From NCBI RefSeq assembly GCF_016097555.1, contig NC_054703.1, forward strand, positions 14,325,419 through 14,389,418: a DNA stretch of 64,000 bases, read 5' to 3'. Under the pieces are notes generated by a model. It was not told where the DNA came from. It made no database searches and worked only from the letters and a program-made list of their open reading frames with translations. The first letter of the stretch is position 1. The number at the start of each line of letters is the position of its first letter. Positions 29,413 to 41,728 of the stretch are shown here, one piece after another. Source of the stretch: Gigantopelta aegis. Taxonomy: Eukaryota > Mollusca > Gastropoda > Neomphalida > Peltospiridae. Position numbers and translations under genes: made by a program.

Positions 29413-30374
29413 CAATAAATAGAGTGCCAGTTAGATACCATTTATCTTTCAACGAGTTGTTTTAAAACTTGTAAAATGTTAACGCACTAGTGTTCTAACA
29501 AGTATGTGTTTTCCAAAATAACGAATGATGTTTTCGGCAACGCGTGTGTAAGAATAGGCTTCTCCTAGGTGATGACCAGGTTACCAATGCCATACATCCA
29601 ATGAAAAAACAGCACGATCGAAATCGATTACACTGTGACGTATAGTTAACCTGCAATCATTTGTCTGTGAAATTAGCTACAAGTGAGAGGGCTGTAAATA
29701 ACTTTTAAGTGGAAAAAGATGTTAAAATTTGCTTTAAACCCGGTTTTGGAGGATATGTAAGAATTGGAACAATATATTCGTGTCTGTCAGATACCATTAA
29801 AATTTTATCTTACGAGTCGTTATTTAAAAACGTTTCAAAATCGCTTTCGCTCGTTAGATACATTTTAAAACAACTCGTAAGATAAATGGTATTATTTTCT
29901 ATTTGCTATTATTGCGGAGGGGGGTAGGGGTTAGAGCCCTCCCAGCGCCACTGCTCCGCCGTGCCTGCGTTGGGGGGGGGGGGGGGGGCGAGGGACATGG
30001 CCTCCCCAGTCAAACCTTCTTCTTCTTTTCTTTTTTTAAATTGTATAAAACTATATAAAATCCTTGCTAGGCCATTGAATAATGGTGGGTTTGTGCAATT
30101 TTTTTAATTTGTTACATAATTTGGCGAACTTTACTCCACACCCCGGGCGTTGCCGAGAACATCATTTGTTATTTTGTGTTTGAATCACAAGGGTACGCTG
30201 GTTAATCAAGATTTACATATTTTACGCCCGTTATTTATTATTGTGATGTTTATACTGCTAGCCGTAACTATGTCAAAAATATTATTCCCTTATAAAACAT
30301 ACTTTTTCAAAAGCAAACACTATCTCATTTAAACCCAATGGTTGGACTGGTAGTAAAATTAAGATTGGATTCAG
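29413..30374. other. Intergenic between the two divergent genes
   Basis: Holds a G-run at 29965-29988 and a short inverted pair (ttatc..ttacgagt near 29805-29820 and cgtaagataaatgg near 29877); no exon recognised. Confidence 0.45.
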
Positions 30375-30575
30375 CACGTGCGTGCGGTCCGATTGTTGCG
30401 TCTCATGCGTCTGCGGCTTGTGCTTTGGGGTATATATCCACTATACATACGATTACGCCTATTTCGCTGCATCTGTCCGCGTTTTCAGACGCACGCATCT
30501 AGTAGTAGTCTAAACACTCTCATTCAAACATGTATTTCGATTATGTTTTGGGGTTTTCCCGGACCGCACGAACGC
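30375..30575. mobile_element. Foldback element, GCGTGCGGTCCG ends
   Basis: acgtgcgtgcggtccga and cggaccgcacgaacg are inverted about 180 bp apart; the interior is rich in cgtctgcg-like motifs. Probably a MITE. Confidence 0.55.
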
Positions 30576-30624
30576 CTCGCATCCAATCGCCTTTGGTTGC
30601 GCTTTCAGAATAGATGTGGACTTT

Positions 30625-30967
30625 CAACTTTTACCCAGTGGTAAAGCACTCTCTCGATGCGCGGTCGGTCTAGGATCGATCTTCGTCGGTGGGCCCATTG
30701 GGCTATTTCTGTTCCAGCCAGTGTACCACGACTGGCATATCAAAGGCCGTGGTATGTATTACCCTGTCTGTGGGATGGTACATGTATATAAAAGATTCCT
30801 TGCTGCCAATCGAAAAGAGTAGGTCATGAAGTGGCGACAGCGGGTTTCCTCTCTCAATATCTGTTTGGTTCTTAATCTTATGTCCGACGGCATATAACCG
30901 TAAATAAAATGTGTTGAGTGCGTCGTTAAATAAAACATTTCCTTCCTTCCTCCCAACTTTTACCCAG
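30625..30967 (+). mobile_element. SINE, head A + tail 1, with 14-bp target duplication
   Basis: caacttttacccag occurs at 30625-30638 and again at 30954-30967. The element between lacks the first bases of head A, so it is slightly 5'-truncated on arrival. Confidence 0.92.
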
Positions 30968-31049
30968 CCCATTTTTAAAATTCAGTTCCTAACTCAATCC
31001 AAACTTTATATCCACCGTTGACATCACGTTTCCTCGTTGGTGAGATTCA

Positions 31050-31196
31050 GCGAGATTTCAATACATTTCCGGGTTTGTCAAAGGTTACAAATGTTCGGCG
31101 GTGCCTCATTGTACAAGCGTCAACGATTTCCGAAGGAAAGTAACACGCCGGCTCTTGCAAGTTGGTTCATCTAACAATACTCATCTGAGCTTAGAA
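31050..31196 (+). promoter_or_regulatory. Candidate promoter/first noncoding exon of the CDC42SE gene
   Basis: A locally CpG-containing, repeat-free stretch ending at a strong donor (gaaGTAAGTacc, GT at 31197). It precedes a plausible acceptor at 47850 in front of the coding exon. The pairing is inference; no transcript evidence. Confidence 0.3.
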
Positions 31197-32881
31197 GTAA
31201 GTACCTAACTGATCACGATGTAAATTAATGTTTAAGTTTTTTGTTTCTCTTCTTTTTTGGAAATTCTAGACGGCAGGTTTAGGTTATGACCGGGGGTCGC
31301 CATTTTTCGGAAGTGGGTACACGCTTGATTGATAGTCCTGTCAGAACGATCAGTTTGTTGATGAAAGGATGTCTTCCCGTACTTAGTAGATAGTGTTTCA
31401 TTAGTGCTTGTGAAACACAAGAGAAATAACCCTCAGCTATTTTAAAGAATTAATCTAAACACCGACAACAAAATTTTTAAAAAAGAAGATTTTTTTTTAC
31501 AAAGTTCAACGTTGTATTATGTATAACACTTAAAAGTCACAGTGGTGTAATACAGGCTGTATGCAATGTGCATTCATGATATACATGAAGCATGCTATAT
31601 GATCTGTATGGAAACTGAGAACATGACACATTTCCCAGCTACCCCTTGGTGAGTCATATTGTTTGTGGTACATGGTTCTTGATTGTAGATAGCACTGTTA
31701 TTTTATTACACCAAGAGTTGAAGGGAGAAACATGGTTATATGACATTTCAACATTCTTGACAGAGAGAGAGAGGGGCAGAGGGAGAATCAGGTAGATACT
31801 TGTTATATGATTAACATTGTAACCCTTGGTTGTGTGACAATTCCTATTTTGACTGTATAATGCATCAATGTATCACAGTACTACTGCTGAAGATATGATT
31901 TATCACTGGTGTAGGAAGTGTTTTCTCAGGGCTTCTAGATTACGGTAGCCCCACTCCCATGGCTAGTGATATTCAATGGTGGGCTAATAAATAACTACTA
32001 TTGCCATGCCCGATGGCTGTTGAAAGCAAAAGAGGTCAAATGTTGTAGTTATGTCTATTTTGTAAATATGAATATAGTGCCTCCACCTGGGGAGTCGTTA
32101 AACATTCATTCATTCATATCATGTCATGAGGTCTAGGTGTATCGTTACCCCCCTATATTATAATTTATATATTTATTCTCCTCAATTGTTTTCGTGTCAT
32201 TGTCAAGGTCTGATATTAAAGGTCCTACATGTAAGTCAATGTTGAGACTACAATATTAATATTTTGTTATTTTCACATTTATTTGCAATAAATAACTAGA
32301 AAGTAATCGATCCCACACATAATCTTTCTATAATTAACTCTAGAATAATAATTTCAAAAAGTTGCCCCAAATAAAGTGGTGTAGGAAGGTGCCAAAAAGT
32401 GGTGGGGCACACTTATATTTACACACTTTTACACTAATATAAAGCAAAATATCTGAAAAGTGTCATAATATAGCATGGCCACCATCTTGTTTCTTTTGTC
32501 AATTGACCTCAAAATATTCTGTGTAAATTCAGTGCGTTGAATGTATACACATGGAACAGTGACGTCACTAGTTACTGTGTGTGTCACTGACTCACACACT
32601 CAAGATTCCCCCCTAATTATAATTTTGTTTACTAACTAGTATATTAATTGGAATTGTTTTGTTGTAATTTTTTATAGATATATATATAGATATATATAGA
32701 TATATATATATATATATAGTTGAAGGTATAAACGTTTTGTTTTAAATTCAAAATTAATAAATATTGTTGGTGGGAACATGCCATTATTGCAATTTTGATT
32801 TACAGATGTATATATGTAGCACCTTTAAGGTCTGTTTATGTTTGCTGGTTGATAATTTACACAATTACAGGGCACAATCAG
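31197..32881. other. Putative intron 1 of the CDC42SE gene
   Basis: Includes a copy of the repeat end at 31919-31992, which is inverted to 39938-40016, a tail 3 stub (32087-32115) and a (TA)/(GATA) microsatellite at 32674-32719. No gene. Confidence 0.4.
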
Positions 32882-33058
32882 AGGCAGATCTAATGGGGTT
32901 GCAGGCCCCCAAAATTTTTGTGACAGTTATAATTTTATTATATATTGATTTTAATTTTTTTAAGATCCCCTTCCAAATCTGCCCCAAAGTTCCCTGGCAT
33001 TCCACGTCATGTCATTGGCCCCCCTCTCCCCATAATGGATTTTCTGGATCCGCCACTG
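32882..33058. mobile_element. Foldback repeat, GGATCCGCC ends
   Basis: agaggcagatctaatgggg at the left and tggatccgccactgac at the right are inverted. Same type as 28499-28910. Confidence 0.5.
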
Positions 33059-33392
33059 ACAATATACGTATTTCACATGAACTGTTAAGTTTGTATGTCT
33101 GTTACTAGTATGCAGCTTTAAATTGATGCAAGCTGGCAATCGGTTATGTGGAGAATGTTTACACATTATAAAATTCAAAATTACAAACTTCAGGATCACT
33201 AAATTTTATTCATTATGTGAAAATAATTTGTGTATTTAGTTTAAAACAACTGTTGATAATGGTCACTAGCATGGCAAGAGGGGGTGGGGGTTGGCTGGGG
33301 GCAAATGCATCCCAATCACACATATTTTTGCCCACCACATTAACTTATATATTTTCCTGTCGCCCGATTACATGACACAATGACAAGCTGTG

Positions 33393-33610
33393 GTTATCCT
33401 CCCGTTCCAGCCAGTGTACCACGACTGGTATATCAAAGGCTGTGGTATGTACTATCCTGTCTGTGGGATGGTGCATGTAAAAGATCTCTTGCTACTAATC
33501 GAAAAGAGTAGCCCATGAAGTGGCGACAGCAGGTTTCTTCTCTCAGTATCTGTGTGGTCCTTAAACATATGTCTGATGCCATATAACTGTAAATAAAAAG
33601 TTTCTTTCTT
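33393..33610 (+). mobile_element. SINE, 5'-truncated head A + tail 1
   Basis: Starts 'cgttccagccagtgtaccac' and ends at a CT-rich run. Confidence 0.9.
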
Positions 33611-33756
33611 TTTTTTTCCTCTCTCTCTCTTAGTTTCAGAATCAGAGTCTGCTTTAAAACAGAAATAGCCAGCTGCACCAATGTACATTGTACCTGTACT
33701 CACAAGACTTTGTGTATATAATTGCACGTACATGTGTGTTACAAGCACCTCCCCAG

Positions 33757-33840
33757 GGCTGGGCGGGATGAATAGCCTAGTGGTAAAGTGCACTCCTGAT
33801 GCGAGGTCCATCTAGGATCAGCCAGTTTGGTCGTGGATAC
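33757..33840 (+). mobile_element. SINE head A-like fragment
   Basis: gctgggcgggatgaatagcc ... ggatcagcc; only the tRNA-like part. Confidence 0.65.
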
Positions 33841-33925
33841 TATGTTTAATTTTGTGAGGATTGATTGAGGCATACATGTGACTACCTAGGACAAGCCAAA
33901 TTGCAGCATGGCAGCCGTTAAATTT

Positions 33926-34240
33926 TGGGGCAGGACATAGCCCAGTGGTACAGCATTTGCTGGCTGCATTTTCGGTGTGGGATCGATCCCCGTCGGTGGG
34001 CCCATTGGGATATTTCCTGTTCCAGCCAGTGCACCATGACTGGTATATCAAGGGTCGTGGTTTGTGCTATCGTGTCTGTGGGATGGTGCATATAAAACGT
34101 AAAAGATCCCTTGCTACTAATGGAAAGAAGTAGCGGGTTTCCTCTCTGCGACTGTCAAAGTGACCATATTTTGACATCCAATAGCCGATGATTAATAAAT
34201 CAATGTGCTCTAGTGGTGTCTTGAAACAAAACAAATTCTT
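33926..34240 (+). mobile_element. SINE, head A + tail 2
   Basis: ggggcaggacatagcccagt ... gctctagtggtgtcttgaaa. Shows that head A also occurs with tail 2. Confidence 0.92.
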
Positions 34241-34559
34241 TTTTCCCCCAGATCTTTACATGTAGATTGCACCAATGCTGAGGTCCAAAATAAGTACAAA
34301 CATCCTAACATCAAAACATTTTACCTCGAAATCAGTAGAATTTTTAAAACTATAATTAACTAGATTAAAATAGAACATGAAATGCAGTTCTGAATAGGAA
34401 ACTCTTTACAACACTTCTCTAGCTACATACTTTATTATCGTTACTGCACCAAAACAAAATATATGGTGTTTTCAGAACAGACAGAACGCCTGTTATTCCC
34501 AAATTGGCGAGATCTAAGGCCGCTCCCATAACAATGTAATTAATCTATACCTGAAGACA

Positions 34560-34675
34560 TAAGATTGTACCTATAACATTGTACCTATAACTACCTATAA
34601 CATTGTACCTATAACATTGTACCTATAACTACCTATAACATTGTACCTATAACTACCTATAACATTGTACTTATT
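34560..34675. repeat. Short tandem repeat (cctataacattgta)
   Basis: Alternating units of cctataacattgta and cctataacta, about eight in all. Confidence 0.9.
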
Positions 34676-34713
34676 TGTTTTAACATGTAGCTCATTTCAA
34701 CTTATTTTTGTGC

Positions 34714-35539
34714 TTATATCCAATTAAAACCGGCCTTGATGGCATTGTGGTTAGGTCATCGGTCAACAGGCTGGTAGGTACTGGGTTAGGATTCCAGTCG
34801 AGGCATGGGATTTTTAATCCAGATACACCGGCCTCGGTGGCGTCGTGGCAGGCCATCGGTCTACAGGCTGGTAGGTACTGGGTTTGGATCCCAGTCGAGG
34901 CATGGGATTTTTAATCGAGATCCCGACTCCAAACCCTGAGTGAGTGCTCCGCAAGGCTCAATGGGTAGGTGTAAACCACTTGCACCGGCCAGTGATCCAT
35001 AACTGGTTCAACAAAGGCCATGGTTTGTGCTATCCTGCCTGTGGGAAGCGCAAATAAAAGATCCCTTGCTGCCTGTCGTAAAAAGAGTAGGCTATGTGGC
35101 GACAGCGGGTTTCCTCTAAAAACAGTGTCAGAATGACCATATGTTTGACGTCCAATAGCCGATGATAAGATAAAAAATCAATGTGCTCTAGCGGCGTCGT
35201 TAAATAAAACAAACTTTACTTTACTTTAATCCAGATACCGACTCCAAACCCTGAGAGAGTGCTCTGCAAGGCTCAATGGTTAGGAGTAAACCACTTGCAC
35301 CGACCAGTGATCCATAACTGGTTCAGCAAAGGCCATGGTTTGTGCTATCCTGCCTGTGGGAAGTGCAAATAAAAGATACCTTGCTGCTAATTGGAAAGAG
35401 TAGCCCATGAAGTGGCGACAGCGGGTTTCCTCTCAATATCTGTGTGGTCCTTAAAACAAGGACGACATATAACCGTAAATAAAATGTGTTGAGTGCGTCG
35501 TTAAATTAAACATTTCTTTCTTTTTATATCCAATTAAAA
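34714..35539 (+). mobile_element. SINE, head B + tail 1, in a 16-bp target duplication
   Basis: ttatatccaattaaaa at 34714-34729 and 35524-35539 flanks the element. It is itself split by another SINE at 34826-35225. Confidence 0.93.
34826..35225 (+). mobile_element. SINE, head B + tail 2, nested
   Basis: Full length (400 bp). ttaatccagata is duplicated at 34814-34825 and 35226-35237, proving insertion into the older SINE. Confidence 0.95.
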
Positions 35540-36085
35540 TTCAAGCATGCTGTCCTGGGCACACACACCTCAGCTAACTGGGCTGTCTGTCCAGGACAAT
35601 GTGTTAATTGTTAGTTGGTTAGTGGTTAGTGCGAGTGTGTAACAGTCTTAAATTACACCTAACCATTGAGCTGTTTTTTTACGAGAACCGTTCTTCGGTT
35701 CGCGTGTTGGTTACGCAACTTGAACCGCCAATTGGTTATGTGGTGAACAGTTACATTCTAAAATTAAAAGTACCATATATCAGTAATGAAAGACAAAATC
35801 AGTTTGTTTTTATATACATTTGAACCACCAATGCAGAACAGAAGCGTAGTTCAAGTGTTTAAGGATTAGGTAGGCCTAATTCATTAATTACATAAATTAC
35901 ATTCACATTCGGTTACCTAAGTAAAACTCACATGAACTAACTTCTGGTTACCTAAGATTTTGAAATATCGTCACCTGCTTAAGAACTCACTCGGGTTTGG
36001 AGCCGGGACCGGACTGTGAACCCTGTATACCTACCAGCCTGTAGTCCGATGGCTTAACCACTGCACCACTGATGCCGGTAATGTT

Positions 36086-36545
36086 TCTCAGCATAATGAG
36101 CATACTGTTCTGAAAATACATGTATCTGATGAATCTAGACATGTTTGGCAACAGTGTTGCTGACTTACTTGGACAAGCCTGTTTCATGTTTGGTCGTCTG
36201 TTCTGCTTCCAAAGAAATTCCTTATCCAGTCCATATCTTTTTTATCAATTCATAATGATTTAACTAGAAATTTGGCAAGGCATGGTAGACCAAACACTTT
36301 TGGGGCATTGTCACCATTTTCGGGGTTCTTGTACATGTATGTATTTCATTAAAAATAGACCAAAATTAATTGAAATAAACGTTAATGTAATTTATGTGTT
36401 TGCTTTAATAAATGAATGGCAAAAGGTGTATAAAAGGCATATTTTATTAATTAATAATACCTTTTTGCGTGTTTTATAAAGGCAATTTTAGTATTAATTT
36501 CTGAAAAAGGCTTCTTTTATCTCAGGGCAGGGCAGCATGACACTT
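36086..36545. other. Intron sequence, no gene
   Basis: AT-rich; nothing recognised. Confidence 0.5.
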
Positions 36546-36555
36546 ACTAAGGCAA

Positions 36556-37503
36556 GATGGCACTAGACTATTGAGGCATGGTGCCACACAATGCTAAAAC
36601 AAGCTAGGGAAGATGGCACTAGACTACTGAGGCATGGTGCCACGCAATGCTAAAACAAGCTAGGGAAGGTGGCACTAGACTACTGAGGCATGGTGCCGCG
36701 CAATGCTAAAACAAGCTAGGGAAGATGGCACTAGACTACTGAGGCATGGTGCCACACAATGCTAAAACAAGCTAGGGAAGGTGGCACTAGGCTACTGAGG
36801 CATGGTGCCACACAATGCTAAAACAAGCTAGGGAAGGTGGCACTAGGCTACTGAGGCATGGTGCCGCGCCATGCTAAAACAAGCTAGGGAAGGTGGCACT
36901 AGACTACTGAGGCATGGTGCCGCGCCATGCTAAAACAAGCTAGGGAAGGTGGCACTAGACTACTGAGGCATGGTGCCGCACCATGCTAAAACAAGCTAGG
37001 GAAGGTGGCACTAGACTATTGAGGCATGGTGCCGCACCATGCTAAAACAAGCTAGGGAAGGTGGCACTAGGCTACTGAGGCATGGTGCCGCACCATGCTA
37101 AAACAAGCTAGGGAAGGTGGCACTAGACTATTGAGGCATGGTGCCGCACCATGCTAAAACAAGCTAGGGAAGGTGGCACTAGACTATTGAGGCATGGTGC
37201 CGCGGCATGCTAAAACAAGCTAGGGAAGGTGGCACTAGACTACTGAGGCATGGTGCCGCGCCATGCTAAAACAAGCTAGGGAAGGTGGCACTAGACTACT
37301 GAGGCATGGTGCGGAACCATGCTAAAACAAGCTGGGGAAGATGGCACTAGACTATTGAGGCATGGTGCGGAACCATGCTAAAACAAGCTAGGGAAGGTGG
37401 CACTAGACTACTGAGGCATGGTGCGGAACCATGCTAAAACAAGCTCGGGAAGGTGGCACTAGACTATTGAGGCATGGTGCGGAACCATGCTAAAACAAGC
37501 TGG
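36556..37503. repeat. 56-bp minisatellite, about 17 copies
   Basis: Unit 'ggcactagactactgaggca' + 'tggtgccgcgccatgctaaa' + 'acaagctagggaaggt'. A gtgcc(gcg/aca/gca) slot varies, and gtgcggaacc variants cluster in the last copies, suggesting directional growth. Confidence 0.97.
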
Positions 37504-37684
37504 GGGAAAAACTAATTCATATCCTATAGGATCATTACACTTTGCATGAAAGTGCTATATGGGTATATTATGTACCATATGACTAGGTCACTGCGACCTG
37601 CTTTTTGACAGGCATGTCATGTACCTCACTGGTAGCAAAAATAAATGTAACATATAACACGTTACATTGTAGATGTGATAGGCC

Positions 37685-38072
37685 CAGGGTATGCACTTGG
37701 GATTTGTTTTAACTGGCCAATTGGGACACTCACAGCAACACTTTGACTCGCCCGTACAACTTTTGAATGGTCCGCGACTGAGGCATTCCGAATAGTTTTA
37801 GACTGTTCGATAGACTGGGGAAGTGGTTGCTATTATGTCCTATATGGGTTTGGTTGCACAGATACTAATAGGAAACCAGTTGAAAACAATAAATAAAAAA
37901 TAACTTTCCGATCTCTTACAAACATTAGTTACATGTATTTGCATTTTGATACATAATACAATATGCAGAAATTTTCGGTCGCCAGGCGGGTGACACATGA
38001 TACGGTTTTGACTTGCCCAACGTTATTTTGACTCACCATTGGCGATCGGGCGACCGTAACGTGCACACCCTG
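37685..38072. mobile_element. CAGGG-ended MITE (388 bp)
   Basis: cagggtatgcac and gtgcacaccctg are inverted ends. TAGGCC precedes the left end and follows the right end as a likely 6-bp target duplication (the hAT group usually makes 8). Confidence 0.75.
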
Positions 38073-38311
38073 TAGGCCAAGGACATGTCCTTTGACCAAT
38101 CAGTGATTCATTTGCCACATTTTAAAATACAGGCCACAGTGTGCGATTTTGGTTTAAAAAATGTAAGTGTTATAAGGACTCACTGTTTGCAAATCTTTTG
38201 AGCCTGCCACCAACCCAGTGAACCCCGTTGTGTGTCTCCAGTAGAACAGAAGATACACTAAATGTTTTGCATAAAACCATGGAAAAGATCACTATTCCCA
38301 GGATTTTGAGA

Positions 38312-38418
38312 TGCACTGGCTGGAAGGAGAGATATCCCATTGGGCCCACCGATGGGGATTGATCCCAGATTGACTGCGCGTTAAGCGAGCGCTTTACCAC
38401 TGGGCTACATCCCACCCC
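38312..38418 (-). mobile_element. SINE head A fragment
   Basis: tgtagcccagtggtaaagcg on the minus strand with box B GGATCAATCC. Confidence 0.82.
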
Positions 38419-38499
38419 CTTGAGAAATTTAATTCTTAAAAATTCTAGTTTGCCCCCCCCCCCCCCCATCTAGTTGATTTTGGGTCAGATACAAATAAT

Positions 38500-38798
38500 C
38501 AACAGCCCTGGTATATATGCTATCTTGTCTGTGGGGTGGTGCAAATAAAGTATCTCTTGCTACTAATTAATGGAAAAATGTAGCAGATTTCTTCTCTAAC
38601 ACTGTCAAAAAATATCTAATGTTTTATTTAATAGTGCATATAAAAGATCCCTTGCTTAATGAAAACAAATGTAGCAGGTTTACTTTATACGGCTGTATTT
38701 TAGAATTATCAAATGTTTGACATCCAGTAGCTGATAATTAATAAATCTATGTGCTCTAGTGGTGTTTTTAAACAAAACAAAGTTTAAAAAACCCTGTT
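38500..38798 (+). mobile_element. SINE, headless, tail 2, with internal duplication
   Basis: The block from 'gtgcaaataaagtatctctt' is repeated as 'gtgcatataaaagatccctt' about 105 bp on, then tail 2. Confidence 0.75.
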
Positions 38799-39546
38799 TT
38801 ACTGGGTGAAATAGAAATGTACATGTATGAGAGGCATACTAATTCTTGTTAATTTTTGTCAGGCTAGGAACATACATATATATATATACAAAGTCCGTGT
38901 GCATATAATAGTATGGCCTACTGACGGAAATCAAGAATATGCTGCCATGATTGTTAACATATACATTAAATCAGCTCTCTGGTTTTTTTTCTCTCTTGTG
39001 CATCCAGACATGCTATATTTAGCAGGTGACATACGGGCTGTATTACACACACACACATTTCTGACTTTGACTGTCAGCAGTATTATTCACTGCATCATGT
39101 GTGTGACTGACTGATTATTGCCAGGGCTTCAGGTTTATTAATACATGTATGTAGAATAGCTTGCTGATTTGGGCACAACAGGTGCTTTGTCTTTCTAAGT
39201 GCATGTAGCAAGACTACCTCTGGCTCTTGCCAAATTTGTCAATTGCGAATTTCAAAAACAATTTGAAAATTTTATTTTTATTTTGTAAAATAATTTCATG
39301 TAATAGTTGATATTTTGTTAGAAAATAACTGGGTTTCTGCAGTTTTTCAAGTTTTGTATATACTTTAGCAAAATGTTCTGCGGTATAGCCCTGTGTAGCA
39401 GGGTCTTCTTTAGAACAGTGATGTAATTAACACCTGCTGAAGAGTTGTAGGTATTCAGAAAACAGCATATCAAGTTATTATAGTCAGGGGACTCTACTTG
39501 TCCAACTGGAGGGGACTATAAGTTTCATCTCCATCCTATTGTCCAT

Positions 39547-40016
39547 CCAGGGCTTCTAGAATTTTTATAAAATCCACTAGCCATGGGATCAGTCATTTAA
39601 AAAATGTACTAGCCACAATTAAAAATTCACTAGCCCTACTTTACTTTAAATTAATACAATTTGGCTAAATAGTAGTAATAATTAGATATGTCACCTAAAG
39701 AGCAAGATAGAAGCTTAAAAATAGTAACATTGGTGGGGTTGGGGTGGAGGCAGGATATTCATATTTACAAAATAGACTTAACTGCAACATTTGACAAAAA
39801 ACAATTCACTAGCCATCTTCTGCCCCAGTTTGGATCCCTGGCTTTCCGGAGATCGAACTCCGGGGCGGACATGCTCGAAACCTCTGGGGTATATGAGTAC
39901 GGTAAAAGCTTACGCAACGCAACTAGCCATCAGGCAAGGCAATAGTAGTTATTTACTAGCCCAACATTGAATACCACTAGACATGGGAGTGGGGCTACCA
40001 TAATCTAGAATCCCTG
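39547..40016. mobile_element. Foldback repeat with GGGCTTCTAGA ends
   Basis: cagggcttctagaa at the left, and atggga..ggggctaccataatctagaatccctgg at the right in inverted sense, with several actagcc motifs inside. The right end recurs inverted at 31919-31992. Confidence 0.65.
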
Positions 40017-40304
40017 GTCCATCTGTCTCTCTGTCTCACATATATGCTTTATAGTTTTCCGGATGTTTTTTTTCACAGTGGCTCCAGCTATGGAAACTTT
40101 GTTGGGGACGGTTGGGGACACATTGCTTTTACGGTACTCTCAGAAAAATGAATGCTGGTTTCAATGGATAATATTGAGCATGGTTGGGATGGGCGGGGTC
40201 AGTGGATGGGAACCCAAATCAGTTGTGAACCATTGATTGTACAACCTATATTGCACCTCAGACGAGCACTCTACCACTTGGCTACATGTACACACTGGCT
40301 TGGT

Positions 40305-40400
40305 CAGGATTTTTTATTTGGGGGGGGGGGTGGGGGGCAACCCACACTATCTTTTAATAACAGCAGGCACATATCCAGAATTTTTTACGGTTAGGGGAGG
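40305..40400. repeat. G-run repeat
   Basis: caggattttttatttggggg then caacccacactatctttt; compare 27028-27113. Confidence 0.5.
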
Positions 40401-40419
40401 TGGGTTTTCATATGCAATT

Positions 40420-40565
40420 ACAGTGAAACCCCACTAAACCGGACACCCTTGGGACCAAGTAAAATGTCCGGTTTAAAGTGGTATCTGGTTAACAGAGGTT
40501 AATTTCTGTACTGATTTAAAAAAAAGGACCATAAAAAGTGTCCGGTTTTGAGAGGTTTCACTGTA
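40420..40565. mobile_element. 145-bp MITE, ACAGTGAAACC ends
   Basis: Ends acagtgaaaccccactaaac and the complement ending ...agaggtttcactgta are inverted, and TA abuts both sides. Reminiscent of pogo/Tigger-type ends, but too short to assign. Confidence 0.72.
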
Positions 40566-40679
40566 GTTAAATTTGTGAGTAAAAAAAGTTGTCCTGATCC
40601 CCCTGCTCTCCCCCTACTCTCCCCCCTGGATCCAAGCCTGAACAGGTGTTATGGGATGATGTTATAAAATTTAATATAT

Positions 40680-40765
40680 ATATTTTTTTTTAAAGTTTCA
40701 TGGGGGGGGGATTGCCCCCCCCCCACCCCCCCCCACCCCCCCCCACCCCCCACCCCCCACCCTAT
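40680..40765. repeat. G-run/C-run tract
   Basis: catggggggggga then a long C tract with periodic A's (ccccccacccc). Confidence 0.8.
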
Positions 40766-40979
40766 CCTGGCTATACCACTGCATGTGCATGCCTTGTATC
40801 TGACAATGTAAATACATTGACACAATATGTAAATTCATGAAGCAGAAATGTGGAACATTGTGACACTGATAAATGTGCCACTTTGTACTTTGCACACTGC
40901 ATAACAGGGCTCATTACCATATTAAAGGCAGACTGTTGGTATGCTGTATTAAGGGAAGATCCAGCCATTTTCTAAGAGG

Positions 40980-41415
40980 GTTTGTTTTGTTTTTAACAAC
41001 ACCACTAGAGCACATTGATTTATTACTCATCAGCTATTGGATGTCAAACATTTAGTAATTTGATGTTACTGGCGTAGGAAGCAGGGGGGAAAGGGGTCAC
41101 ATATGTGCCCCCCACTTTGTAGCAGCAGCGATGTTTTTTTAATATATTTTTACTTGTATTTATATGTATGTGTTTTTGTGTGTCCCCAATCTTTTGGCAC
41201 CTTTCTATACCTGTGGACTTATAGTCTCAGAAAGGAAACCTGCTACATTTTTTCATTAGTAGCAAGGGATCTTTTATATGCACCATCTCAGTCAAGATAG
41301 CACATACCACAGCCTTTGATATACCAGTAGTGATGCACTAGCTGGAATGAGAAATAGCCCAATGTGCCTACTGATGGGGATTGATCCTAGACCTATGGTG
41401 CATTGGGACATTATA
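40980..41415 (-). mobile_element. SINE, head A + tail 2, split by about 150 bp
   Basis: Tail 2 (40985-41063) and central block/head (41216-41410) are separated by an unidentified insert with 'ggcgtaggaagc' and c/g-rich parts. Confidence 0.85.
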
Positions 41416-41469
41416 GTGGAACTGTATACTACATACAGTACAATGTATAGTATCTACATGTACCCACCT

Positions 41470-41660
41470 TCAAATGCCATGGTATGTGGTATCCTGGTTG
41501 TGGGATGGTGCATATAAAAATACCTTACTTCTAATGGAAAAAATGTAGGTGGTTTCCTCACTAAGAAAATAAAGATTACATACATGCGTTAAAATTATCA
41601 AATGTTTGACATGTAATAAATAAATCACTGTTCTAGTGGTGTCGTTAAACTTTTAACTCC
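41470..41660 (+). mobile_element. SINE, headless, tail 2
   Basis: ccatggtatgtggtatcctg to ggtgtcgttaaac. Confidence 0.82.
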
Positions 41661-41728
41661 AATGGTTTAACCACTTATGCCACTAAGGAAGTTATACATG
41701 TGTTATCAATGTACATGTACATTAATAG

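Larger units (their letters stand above)
34694..36085 (-). mobile_element. SINE C copy split by nested insertions
   Basis: The C body is found in pieces at 34694-34729, 35524-35668 and 35970-36085 (head with gtagtccgatggcttaacca on the plus strand). A SINE (34730-35523) and a roughly 300-bp unidentified insert (35669-35969) interrupt it. Confidence 0.85.

Noticed and set aside
30378..30644. 88-residue R/L-rich frame
   Set aside because: Lies over a foldback element; composition reflects cgtctgcg repeats, not a conserved protein.
32674..32719. Possible matrix-attachment or origin-like AT tract
   Set aside because: A plain TA/GATA microsatellite; no further evidence.
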